From positions 186,313-250,312 of the forward strand of contig NZ_QTXL01000004.1 of assembly GCF_003461625.1 (NCBI RefSeq): a DNA stretch of 64,000 bases, written 5' to 3'. The notes below the pieces were generated by a model, which did no database searches, had not been told where the DNA came from, and saw only the letters and a list, made by a program, of their open reading frames with translations. The translations under genes and the position numbers were made by a program. Shown piece after piece: positions 36,612 through 45,644 of the stretch (the stretch's first letter is position 1; each line of letters opens with the position of its first letter). The DNA is from Clostridium sp. AF15-31. GTDB taxonomy: Bacteria > Bacillota > Clostridia > Lachnospirales > Lachnospiraceae.

Positions 36612-39600
36612 ATGAAAAAGGGATTTTTCAAGAAGGGAACAGCACTTGCGATAAGTGCAGCGATGGCTGTCAGTATGTTGCCAACACTCAACCCAATTGA
36701 AAAGGTTGATGCTGCGACTACCTCAGAAAGTACAAAGACGATCACCGGTCTCAGAATAGCAGGGATCACGAATCCAAGAGGTTCCAATGGCGAAACATTA
36801 AGTGACACGGAAAAATGGACAGGAAGCTATGTTTACTACGGTGAATATAACGATAAACCAATTAGATTCCGGGTATTGGACAACAATTCCGGTAAGACAT
36901 TTGGTATTGACAATGGCAGTATGTTGTTAGACTGTGCGACTATTTTAACAGCAGATGAATCAGATCCATCAAAAAGTATATATTTTCAAACAACCGACCG
37001 AACAGACTGGAATCAATCTAATATTTATCAATGGCTGAACAGTGGAGCAGAAGGCGAAAAGATTAATAATGGTATGGGAAGAGAAACGACCGGTTTTCTG
37101 ACCCAGTTTACGAATGCAGACAGGGAAGCAATTGCTTCCAGTACAAAAAAGTCAAAAAATGTCAGAGATGGTGGTTTAAAGACGGCGGCAGGTTATAGTC
37201 TGATATTTACACCTCTTACAGATACTAAGGTATTTGTTCTGGATTCTTGTGAGCTGAGAAATAAATCATATGGATATCCGGATAAAGCAACTGCAGTAAC
37301 TCAGAGATTAAAAATCGGAAAAACAGTTGCCAGTAATTACTATTGGACAAGATCCGGACATTATTCAACCGGCAATCAGGGATGGGGTGAGGCAATGATC
37401 AACAGCAAAGGAGCTGTTGAGACCATGCAGTATGGTGGAGAAATCTCACCGGCATTTAACGTGGATGTCTCCAAAATACTGTTTACTTCACTGGTATCCG
37501 GTACACGGGGAAAGAATAATGCGGAATATAAACTGACTCTGTTAGACAAGAACATGAGATTGGATATTACAACCAATGAATTAACGAAGAGTGGAGATTC
37601 GATTGCTGTACCATATGTATTGAGCGGAACTGACAGAGCCAAAGCAACTCAGGTTTCTTATATGGTTACCAATAAAGGTTATACGGCTGATGATGCAAAA
37701 GTCCTTGCATATGGAAAACTTGCCAATGCAAAGCAAAAAGGCAGTGTAACGATTAATCTTGCATCTTTGGCAAGAAAAGTAGGAGGCAGATGTACCGTTG
37801 ATAATATCTTAAAGGATTATCAGGTGTATGTATTTGCAGAAGATATTCAGACAGATAACGCAAAGACTGCAAATGTAAACGAAGGACTGTTTTCTGACTA
37901 TGCAAGTACACCGGTCAATGTTGCAGAATATAAATTTGATAATGACAGCAGTAATTCAGGCAACAACAATGGCAAGAAGCCGACTGGTACCGGTAACGGA
38001 GAGAATGGAATCAAAAATCCATATGGTTCACATGATGGAGAAACATTAAATACAGCGGATGATTGGAAAGGAAGTTATGTATATTATGGTAAATATGACG
38101 GACAGCCGATCAAGTTCCGTATGTTAGATAATGATTCTGCAGCAGATTTTGGAACGGATGGAAGTGTTCTGTTAGATTGTGATGGCACATTAAAGCAGCT
38201 TTATGTACCGGAAAGCTATACGGAATATGAAACATGGTTAAATGGCCAGACCGGATTCCTGAAGGAATTTTCAGAAGACGAGATAGCTTCTATTGCCAAA
38301 AGTTCAAAGAGTGCAGCTTCTAAAGAAGATGGAAAAGGATTAGCTTATAAGAACAGCAAGGTGATAACGAATCAGAAAGTATTTGTGTTAACCAGTGGAG
38401 AAGCAACAAATACGACATATGGTTATCCGGATTCTGTTGAAGCAGCAGGACAGAGAGAAAAAGGTTCAGGATGGATGCTCAGAGATATGTACGAGGTGGG
38501 AAGAATAATTGGAGCAGCTTCGGATATAACAGGAAAGATCAATACGGCCTTTGATTCACCATATGAAATGTCACCGGCATTTAATGTAAAGAAATCTGCA
38601 ATCCTTTTTACATCACAGGTAAAGAAGGCTGATGCTGATGGATATAATGCGGAGTATAAACTGACATTATTAGACAGAGACATTAAGACAACACTTGGTG
38701 CTATGACACGGACGGGAAATGTAGTAAGAATTCCTTATAGTGTAACAGGTGAGAAAAAGAATAATGTTAATGCGATCACATATGTGGTTACAGATAAGGC
38801 TTACGATGCAAATGGATCAAAAATCCTTGCATATGGTAAGTTAGATGCTGTTGACTCAACGAAATTAACAGGCGCTGCAGATCTGGATCTTGCAGCAGTA
38901 GTTAACAAGATCGGCAAGAGTGGAATTACAACAGATAACATATTAGAAAAATACAACATATATGTTGTAGCAGAAATTCAGAATAAAGATGATCTGGATA
39001 CAGTAGATGTTAATGAAGCATTGTTTACAGATTATGCAAGTGCTCCGGTGAAAATTGAGAAATCAGATATTACTAATACAGATGACTCCAAACTGGAGCG
39101 TGTCAAGGACCCAACAGCTAAGAAGTCAAGCGACGGAAATACGGTTATTGTTTCTACAGAGACCAAGGGTGCGGATATTTATTATACAACAGATGGAACA
39201 ACACCAAGTAGAAGCAATGGAACAAAGTATACAGGCCCTATCCCAACAACAAAAGATGGTAAGCCAGTTGATAAGATCAAAGTTATCGCAGTGAAAGATG
39301 GAATGAAAGACAGTAATGTGATCGACTTTGATGTTAAGAATATAACTTCTGATGATAACAAGGGTAAGATCGCACAGGTTGATAAGCCAACTGCAAGTCT
39401 GACTGAGGATAAAAAGTCTGTTCTCCTTTCAACAAAGACAGAGGGCGCAGATATCTACTATACAACAGATGGAACTACGCCAAGTAAGACAAATGGAAAG
39501 AGATATACCGGACCAATCCAGATCACCGGTACAGACGGTAAGACGATCAAGGCGGTTGCTGTTAAGTCAAATATGAAAGACAGTGACGTTATGGAGTTTG

Positions 39601-41159
39601 ATGTAAGTGCATTAAAGCCTGGAACAGAAGATGAAGGTGATAAGGCTCAGGTTGGTAAGCCATCCGTTAAGGCTTCCGATGATGGTACATCACTGATCAT
39701 CACAGCAGATCCGAAGGATGCAGATATTTACTACACAACAGACGGATCAACACCAAGCAAGAAGAACGGAACCAAATATACAGGACCAATTCCTACAACA
39801 GATAAGAATGGAAAGACGATTGATACGATCAAGGTTATTGGCGTAAAAGATAACATGAAGGACAGTGATATTGCAACTGTCAAGGTAGCAGATCTGAAGA
39901 CCCAGAAGCCAACGATCGCAGCAAGCGGTGACAAGAAGACAATTACTGTTTCAGCAGTAAAGGGTGCAACGATCTACTACACAACAGATGGAAGCACACC
40001 GACTAAGAAGAATGGCAAGAAGTATACAGGACCGATTGATGCGGCTTCTGTTGCCGGTAAGACAATTAAGGCAATTGCAACTCTTCCGGGTAAGTTAAAC
40101 AGTGATGTGGTATCGGCAGAAGTAAGCAAACTGATTCCGTCTACACCTGTAAAGCCTGTTAAGGGACAGGTTGCAGCACCAACCGGAACAAATTCCAAGG
40201 ATAACAATACATTTACCCTTGCTACAAAGACAGCGGGTGCAACAATCTACTATACAACAAATGGAAGCTATCCAACAACCAAGTATGGTACAAAGTACAC
40301 AAAGCCACTCACAATTAAAAAGGATTCTGCAACTACGATCACAGCGATCGCAGTTAAGGCCGGTATGGAAAACAGTGATGCAGTACAGTTTGTTGTAATC
40401 CGTCTTTCAGATGGAAAAGTAACCGTTAGGAAAGAAGAAGTAACACAGCCGGGACCAAAGCCAGGTACAAAAGAAGCCGATAAGTGGATTTCAAGCGATA
40501 AGGTAGACAAGTATACCAAGGGACAGCTTACAGGCAGAGCTTCTGCTACAACAAGTAAGGTGACCTTACGTTGGGAACGTCTGAAAGAGGCTGATGGATA
40601 CATCATCTACGGTAACTATTGCAATAAGAAGAATAAGATTTACAAATATAAGAAGATCAAGACTGTTTCTGCAAGTAAGTTAAAGGGTAAGAAGAACATT
40701 AGCTATACACTTACAAAGCTTGCAGGCGGTAAGAAGTTCAAGAAGAATACATTCTATAAATTTAAGGTTATTGCTTATAAGAATGTAAGAAATTCCAAGA
40801 CTGGAAAGATAGAAAAGAGAATGATCGGCAAGTCCTTCCAGTTACATACAATAACTGCAACAAAGAAATACAAGTACAACAACCCGATTGGTGTTACTGT
40901 AAAGAACACAAAGGGTAAGACGGTTTCAAAGGTTACAGTTAAAAAGCGCAAATCCGTTTATCTTGATGCAACAGTCAAGATGGCTAAGAATAAGAAACTG
41001 AAAGTTCACTGTGAGAAGGTTCGTTGGATCTCAACAAATAGCAAGATCGCAACTGTTTCACAGGGAGGCAGAATCAAGGGTAAGAAGAAAGGTACATGTT
41101 ATGTATATGCACTTGCTCAGAATGGTGCCCGTAAGAAACTGAAGATTACAGTAAAATAA
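36612..41159 (+). CDS. Large secreted protein with DUF6273-like, CHB_HEX_C-like and Ig-like modules
   Basis: The 1515-aa product starts at ATG 36612 after GGAGG. The signal peptide runs to about VDAA (residue 34). Two long homologous units (about 50-440 and 467-813) each begin with a DUF6273-like block (GSYVYYGEY, RFRVLDN; GSYVYYGKY, KFRMLDN). Five chitobiase C-terminal-like repeats follow (about 827-1263), each with IYYTTDG(T/S)TPS and KYTGPI. An FN3-like domain (about 1310-1415) and a terminal bacterial Ig-like fold (RWISTNSKIATVSQGG) complete it. No LPXTG or SLH anchor is present. A role in surface or carbohydrate interaction is inferred; no catalytic domain is seen. Confidence 0.82.
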   Translation: MKKGFFKKGTALAISAAMAVSMLPTLNPIEKVDAATTSESTKTITGLRIAGITNPRGSNGETLSDTEKWTGSYVYYGEYNDKPIRFRVLDNNSGKTFGIDNGSMLLDCATILTADESDPSKSIYFQTTDRTDWNQSNIYQWLNSGAEGEKINNGMGRETTGFLTQFTNADREAIASSTKKSKNVRDGGLKTAAGYSLIFTPLTDTKVFVLDSCELRNKSYGYPDKATAVTQRLKIGKTVASNYYWTRSGHYSTGNQGWGEAMINSKGAVETMQYGGEISPAFNVDVSKILFTSLVSGTRGKNNAEYKLTLLDKNMRLDITTNELTKSGDSIAVPYVLSGTDRAKATQVSYMVTNKGYTADDAKVLAYGKLANAKQKGSVTINLASLARKVGGRCTVDNILKDYQVYVFAEDIQTDNAKTANVNEGLFSDYASTPVNVAEYKFDNDSSNSGNNNGKKPTGTGNGENGIKNPYGSHDGETLNTADDWKGSYVYYGKYDGQPIKFRMLDNDSAADFGTDGSVLLDCDGTLKQLYVPESYTEYETWLNGQTGFLKEFSEDEIASIAKSSKSAASKEDGKGLAYKNSKVITNQKVFVLTSGEATNTTYGYPDSVEAAGQREKGSGWMLRDMYEVGRIIGAASDITGKINTAFDSPYEMSPAFNVKKSAILFTSQVKKADADGYNAEYKLTLLDRDIKTTLGAMTRTGNVVRIPYSVTGEKKNNVNAITYVVTDKAYDANGSKILAYGKLDAVDSTKLTGAADLDLAAVVNKIGKSGITTDNILEKYNIYVVAEIQNKDDLDTVDVNEALFTDYASAPVKIEKSDITNTDDSKLERVKDPTAKKSSDGNTVIVSTETKGADIYYTTDGTTPSRSNGTKYTGPIPTTKDGKPVDKIKVIAVKDGMKDSNVIDFDVKNITSDDNKGKIAQVDKPTASLTEDKKSVLLSTKTEGADIYYTTDGTTPSKTNGKRYTGPIQITGTDGKTIKAVAVKSNMKDSDVMEFDVSALKPGTEDEGDKAQVGKPSVKASDDGTSLIITADPKDADIYYTTDGSTPSKKNGTKYTGPIPTTDKNGKTIDTIKVIGVKDNMKDSDIATVKVADLKTQKPTIAASGDKKTITVSAVKGATIYYTTDGSTPTKKNGKKYTGPIDAASVAGKTIKAIATLPGKLNSDVVSAEVSKLIPSTPVKPVKGQVAAPTGTNSKDNNTFTLATKTAGATIYYTTNGSYPTTKYGTKYTKPLTIKKDSATTITAIAVKAGMENSDAVQFVVIRLSDGKVTVRKEEVTQPGPKPGTKEADKWISSDKVDKYTKGQLTGRASATTSKVTLRWERLKEADGYIIYGNYCNKKNKIYKYKKIKTVSASKLKGKKNISYTLTKLAGGKKFKKNTFYKFKVIAYKNVRNSKTGKIEKRMIGKSFQLHTITATKKYKYNNPIGVTVKNTKGKTVSKVTVKKRKSVYLDATVKMAKNKKLKVHCEKVRWISTNSKIATVSQGGRIKGKKKGTCYVYALAQNGARKKLKITVK

Positions 41160-41193
41160 AGCCCCCAATATATTATGTATTAAATATACAAGG

Positions 41194-41231
41194 AGACTCG
41201 TCTGTCCTAGTTGGCAGGCGGGTCTTTTTTT
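41194..41231 (+). terminator. Terminator after the secreted repeat protein
   Basis: A 13-14 bp stem (41194-41207 and 41213-41225) with a TAGTT loop, followed by TTTTTTT. Confidence 0.88.
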
Positions 41232-41254
41232 ATTCATTTTTTATGGGAATTTAA

Positions 41255-41282
41255 TTGACTTTTATATAGGTAGTGATAGAAT
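41255..41282 (+). promoter_or_regulatory. Promoter of the ABC exporter pair
   Basis: TTGACT (41255-41260) and TAGAAT (41277-41282) with a 16-base spacer, 35 bases before the first ABC gene. Confidence 0.65.
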
Positions 41283-41317
41283 ACCTCTACATGCGAAAAT
41301 TATAGAGAGGTGAAACT

Positions 41318-43489
41318 ATGCAGATAATTAAGAATTTGAAGCCATATTGGAAATCGGTTCTGATCATTGTTCTGTTATTGATCGTTCAGGCATATTGTGA
41401 TCTGGCATTGCCGGATTATACGTCGAAGCTGATCGATACCGGTATCCAGAATTACGGCATTGATCATTGTAGTCCGTTGCAGATCCCGGAAAAAGCGTAT
41501 ACCATTATTAAAGGGTTTATGGATGAAGATGATGTGACGGTGTGGGAAAAGTATTATGAGCAGTCGGATGATGGCATATACCGTATGACAGATGACGGCA
41601 AGGATCATATAGATGAGATCGATCAGGCGTGTATGGAGCCGATGATGATGTATTATTATCCATATACGATGGTGGATTCGGATGAAGATAATCAGTTAAA
41701 GCAGATGCTTGCAGCAAGCGGTATGACATTGGACGAGCTGCCGCCTGAGATGTGGAGTCAGATGGGAACGCAGATGAAGCAGATGATCGATTCCATGCGT
41801 GACAGTATGGGGGATGATATGATGATGTCATCTGCCATTACCTGTACAAGAACCTGTTATGACAGTATGGATTATAATTATAAGGATATCCAGATGTCCT
41901 ATCTGAAACGTGTCGGTGTAGAGATGATCCTTATGACATTGTTAATGGTTGCATCGGCGGTACTTACCGGTCTGGTAGCCGCAAGAGTAGCTGCAGGTGT
42001 GGGCTGTGATCTGCGAGAAAGCATTTTCAAACGGGTTATTTCATTCTCAGATGCAGAGATCAATCGGTTCTCGACTGCATCCCTGATCACGCGTTCGACA
42101 AATGACGTTCAACAGATCCAGATGGTTACGGTTATGTTGCTCCGCATGGTTTTATATGCACCGGTTCTGGCAGTTGGCGGTATCATAAAGGTTGTAGAGA
42201 GCGGCGCCAGCATGGGATGGGTGATCGTAGTTGCGGTAGCAGGCATCCTGGTTGTTCTCGGAGTGTTAATGGCGATTGCACTTCCAAAGTTCAAGATCAT
42301 GCAGGATCTGGTTGACCGTGTTAATCTTGTGTCCAGAGAGATCCTGACCGGTATTCCGGTTATCCGGGCATTTGGCAGAGAGAAGTTCGAAGAAGAACGT
42401 TTTGATAAGGCGAATAAGGATCTGACAAAGACATCATTATTTGTAAACCGTGTAATGACATTTATGATGCCGGTTCTGATGTTTATTATGTATGCGGTTA
42501 CGATCCTGATCGAGTGGGTTGCGGCTCACAGAATCGATTCGGGTGAGCTTCAGGTTGGATCCATGACAGCGTTTATTACTTATACGATGATGATCATTAT
42601 GTCCTTCTTAATGATCGGTATGTTATCCGTTATGCTTCCAAGGGCAGGCGTGGCAGCAGACCGAATCAAGGAAGTTATTGATACAGAGAGTACGATCTGT
42701 GACAAGCCGGATTGTAAGAAGTTAGAAGCTGTAAAGGGTGTTGTCCGTTACGAACATGTAAGCTTCGCATATCCGGGAGCGGATGAAGATGTTCTGACAG
42801 ATCTTGATTTTGAAGCAAGACCAGGCGAGACGACAGCGATTATAGGAAGTACCGGCTGCGGTAAATCTTCCCTGGTGCAGCTTATGCCAAGATTCTATGA
42901 TGTCACAGGTGGTAAGATCACGATCGACGGAACGGATATCCGGGATGTATCAATTGAGAGCCTTCGGGAGAATATCGGTTATGTGCCGCAGAAGGGTGTG
43001 CTGTTCTCCGGCACGATCGCATCTAATATCCGGTTTGGTGCAGAGGATGCAAGCGATGAACAGATGAAGAAAGCGGCAGCGATCGCACAGGCAACAGATT
43101 TCATCGAGGAAAAGGATAAACAGTATGACAGCAGCATTTCACAGGGTGGTACAAATGTTTCCGGCGGTCAGAAGCAGAGACTTGCGATTGCCAGAGCAGT
43201 AGCCCGGAATGCAAAGATCTATATATTTGACGACAGCTTCTCCGCTCTTGATTTCAAGACGGATGTAGCAGTCAGAAAAGCACTACGTGAAGACATGACA
43301 GACAGTACGGTATTCATCGTTGCCCAGCGTGTCAGCACGATCTTACATGCAGACCAGATTCTGGTACTGGATGAAGGAAAGATCGTAGGCAAGGGTACAC
43401 ACAAAGAGCTGATGGAGAATTGTCCGGTATATGAGCAGATTGCCCGTTCGCAGTTATCTGAAAAAGAGATTGCGGCGAGCATAGCGTAA
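41318..43489 (+). CDS. ABC exporter half-transporter 1, degenerate-site subunit with Met-rich ectodomain
   Basis: The 723-aa product joins a six-helix permease domain to an ATPase. Walker A is GSTGCGKSS (Gly510), the signature is VSGGQKQR, and Walker B reads IYIFDDSFSALD, so the catalytic Glu position is Asp639. That substitution marks the non-hydrolysing partner in heterodimeric exporters such as BmrCD/LmrCD. It is about 140 residues longer than usual because of an acidic, Met-rich insert between helices 1 and 2 (about 35-195, including MIDSMRDSMGDDMMMSS). The second subunit starts 26 bases downstream. The substrate is unknown, probably a drug or lipid-like compound. Confidence 0.9.
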   Translation: MQIIKNLKPYWKSVLIIVLLLIVQAYCDLALPDYTSKLIDTGIQNYGIDHCSPLQIPEKAYTIIKGFMDEDDVTVWEKYYEQSDDGIYRMTDDGKDHIDEIDQACMEPMMMYYYPYTMVDSDEDNQLKQMLAASGMTLDELPPEMWSQMGTQMKQMIDSMRDSMGDDMMMSSAITCTRTCYDSMDYNYKDIQMSYLKRVGVEMILMTLLMVASAVLTGLVAARVAAGVGCDLRESIFKRVISFSDAEINRFSTASLITRSTNDVQQIQMVTVMLLRMVLYAPVLAVGGIIKVVESGASMGWVIVVAVAGILVVLGVLMAIALPKFKIMQDLVDRVNLVSREILTGIPVIRAFGREKFEEERFDKANKDLTKTSLFVNRVMTFMMPVLMFIMYAVTILIEWVAAHRIDSGELQVGSMTAFITYTMMIIMSFLMIGMLSVMLPRAGVAADRIKEVIDTESTICDKPDCKKLEAVKGVVRYEHVSFAYPGADEDVLTDLDFEARPGETTAIIGSTGCGKSSLVQLMPRFYDVTGGKITIDGTDIRDVSIESLRENIGYVPQKGVLFSGTIASNIRFGAEDASDEQMKKAAAIAQATDFIEEKDKQYDSSISQGGTNVSGGQKQRLAIARAVARNAKIYIFDDSFSALDFKTDVAVRKALREDMTDSTVFIVAQRVSTILHADQILVLDEGKIVGKGTHKELMENCPVYEQIARSQLSEKEIAASIA

Positions 43490-43515
43490 GAACTCAGGAA
43501 AGGAAGGTAACAGAC

Positions 43516-45354
43516 ATGGAAGAAAACAGACCAAGACGTGGTGGACGACATATGGGACCTCCTGGAATGGGAGGCGGCGAGAAAGCAAAGGATTTTAAAG
43601 GAACCATATCGAAGCTGGTTCGTTATTCAAGAAAATATCTGCCGGCAGTGATCGTGGTCATGGTCATTGCGGTGTTCAGTACAGTATTCAATGTTGTCTG
43701 CCCGAAGGTACTCGGTAAGGCAACGACAGCATTATCAGAAGGCATTATGCGGAAGATAAATGGAATCGGCGGAATCGATTTCACCTATATCGGTAAGATT
43801 CTCCTGTTCTGTATGGGATTGTATCTGTTAAGTGTATTATTTAACTTTACACAGGGTATCATCATGACAGGTGTAACCCAGAAGCTATGTTACAAGATGC
43901 GTAAGGATGTATCTGAGAAGATCAACCGTATGCCACTTAAGTATTTTGAATCCAGAACCTATGGTGAGGTATTATCCCGTATTACAAATGATATTGATAC
44001 GATGGGAAACGGATTAAATCAGAGTATCACACAGCTTATTACTTCGGTATCGACTGTTATCGGTGTATTTATCATGATGCTTACGATCAGCCCGCTTATG
44101 ACGATGATCGCAATTATCATCCTGCCGATCAGTGTGGCATTAATGGGTATCATCATTAAGAAGTCACAGCGTTTCTTCAAACAGCAGCAGGAGTATGTCG
44201 GACATATCAACGGACAGGTTGAAGAAGTTTATGGCGGACATACGGTAATCAAAGCATTTAACAAAGAGGAAACAACCTTAAAGGAATTCCATGAGACAAA
44301 TGAAGTCTTATACAAATCCGCATGGAAAGCCCAGTTCTTTTCCGGTCTGATGCAGCCGGTTATGATGTTTGTCGGTAATCTCGGATATGTAGGCGTAGCT
44401 ATTTCTGGTGCGGCTCTTGCCATTCGTGGTACGATCACGATCGGTGATATTCAGGCATTTATCCAGTATGTGAAGAATTTTACACAGCCGATCCAGCAGG
44501 TAGCACAGGTTACAAATATGATGCAGCAGATGGCAGCAGCGGCGGAACGTGTATTTGAACTGTTAGAGGAAGAAGAGGAGGTTCAGGTTGTTGAGCATCC
44601 TGCTTCTGTCGAGGATATAAAGGGTGAAGTGGATTTCCGTCATGTGAAGTTCGGATACGATCCTGAGAAGATCATTATTCATGATTTCAGTGTTCATGTT
44701 GATCCGGGCAAACAGGTAGCGATCGTTGGTCCGACCGGAGCAGGTAAGACCACTATGGTTAAGCTTCTGATGCGGTTCTATGATGTAAATGAAGGAGCCA
44801 TCCTGTTAGATGGTCACAATGTTAAAGAATATAATCGAAGAGAGCTTCGTGATGCTCTCGGTATGGTTCTTCAGGAAACATGGCTGTTTAAGGGGACGAT
44901 CATGGAGAATATCCGTTATGGAAGACTGGATGCGACGGATGAGGAAGTAATTGCGGCAGCAAAGGCAGCTCATGCACATCGATTTATCTCGGCACTTCCG
45001 GGTGGTTATCAGATGGAACTGAATGAGGAAGTGACGAATATTTCACAGGGACAGAAACAGCTTCTTACGATTGCAAGAGCAATTCTTGCAAATAATCCGG
45101 TTCTGATCCTGGATGAAGCGACATCTTCCGTTGATACCAGAACAGAACACAGCATTCAGCGTGCAATGGATAATCTGATGAAGGGCAGAACAAGCTTTGT
45201 TATTGCTCACCGGTTATCGACGATCAAAAATGCAGATATCATTCTGGTCATGAAGGATGGCGATATCATTGAACAGGGTAACCATGAGGAACTGATGGCA
45301 CAGAACGGATTTTATGCAGAGCTATATAATTCACAGTTTGAACAGGTATCTTAG
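43516..45354 (+). CDS. ABC exporter half-transporter 2, canonical Walker B subunit
   Basis: The 612-aa permease-ATPase fusion begins with a Gly/Arg-rich cytoplasmic tail (RPRRGGRHMGPPG), then six helices. Its ATPase has Walker A GPTGAGKTT (Gly405) and Walker B LILDEATSSVD with catalytic Glu534. The signature is ISQGQKQL instead of LSGGQ. Together with Asp639 of its partner this gives one intact and one degenerate nucleotide site, the usual asymmetric exporter. AGGAAGG precedes the start. Confidence 0.91.
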   Translation: MEENRPRRGGRHMGPPGMGGGEKAKDFKGTISKLVRYSRKYLPAVIVVMVIAVFSTVFNVVCPKVLGKATTALSEGIMRKINGIGGIDFTYIGKILLFCMGLYLLSVLFNFTQGIIMTGVTQKLCYKMRKDVSEKINRMPLKYFESRTYGEVLSRITNDIDTMGNGLNQSITQLITSVSTVIGVFIMMLTISPLMTMIAIIILPISVALMGIIIKKSQRFFKQQQEYVGHINGQVEEVYGGHTVIKAFNKEETTLKEFHETNEVLYKSAWKAQFFSGLMQPVMMFVGNLGYVGVAISGAALAIRGTITIGDIQAFIQYVKNFTQPIQQVAQVTNMMQQMAAAAERVFELLEEEEEVQVVEHPASVEDIKGEVDFRHVKFGYDPEKIIIHDFSVHVDPGKQVAIVGPTGAGKTTMVKLLMRFYDVNEGAILLDGHNVKEYNRRELRDALGMVLQETWLFKGTIMENIRYGRLDATDEEVIAAAKAAHAHRFISALPGGYQMELNEEVTNISQGQKQLLTIARAILANNPVLILDEATSSVDTRTEHSIQRAMDNLMKGRTSFVIAHRLSTIKNADIILVMKDGDIIEQGNHEELMAQNGFYAELYNSQFEQVS

Positions 45355-45397
45355 CGCAGTATATAAGATATAAAAAACAAAATATGAACAAGTACAG

Positions 45398-45466
45398 AAC
45401 AGTCCTGCTTTTCTTATTTGATTACAAGAACTTCTCTTGTTCGGATAAGAACAGGACTGTTTTTCT
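45398..45466 (+). terminator. Terminator after the ABC exporter operon
   Basis: A long stem closes with AACAGTCCTG (from 45398) and CAGGACTGTT (to 45461), with an inner CAAGAA/TTCTTG-type pairing, and ends in TTTTTC. Confidence 0.8.
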
Positions 45467-45644
45467 TTACAGGACTGTTATTTATAATATGACAAATAAT
45501 ATTTTTTTATGTGATACTATGTCGAAATTGTATAAAATGTACAGAAAATAACGCGATATAAACTTTTTTTAGTCATTTTTATATACTTTTCTGCTTAATT
45601 ATGCTAAACTGAAAAAGGATTTTGTATTTTAGAGGGGAGCATAT

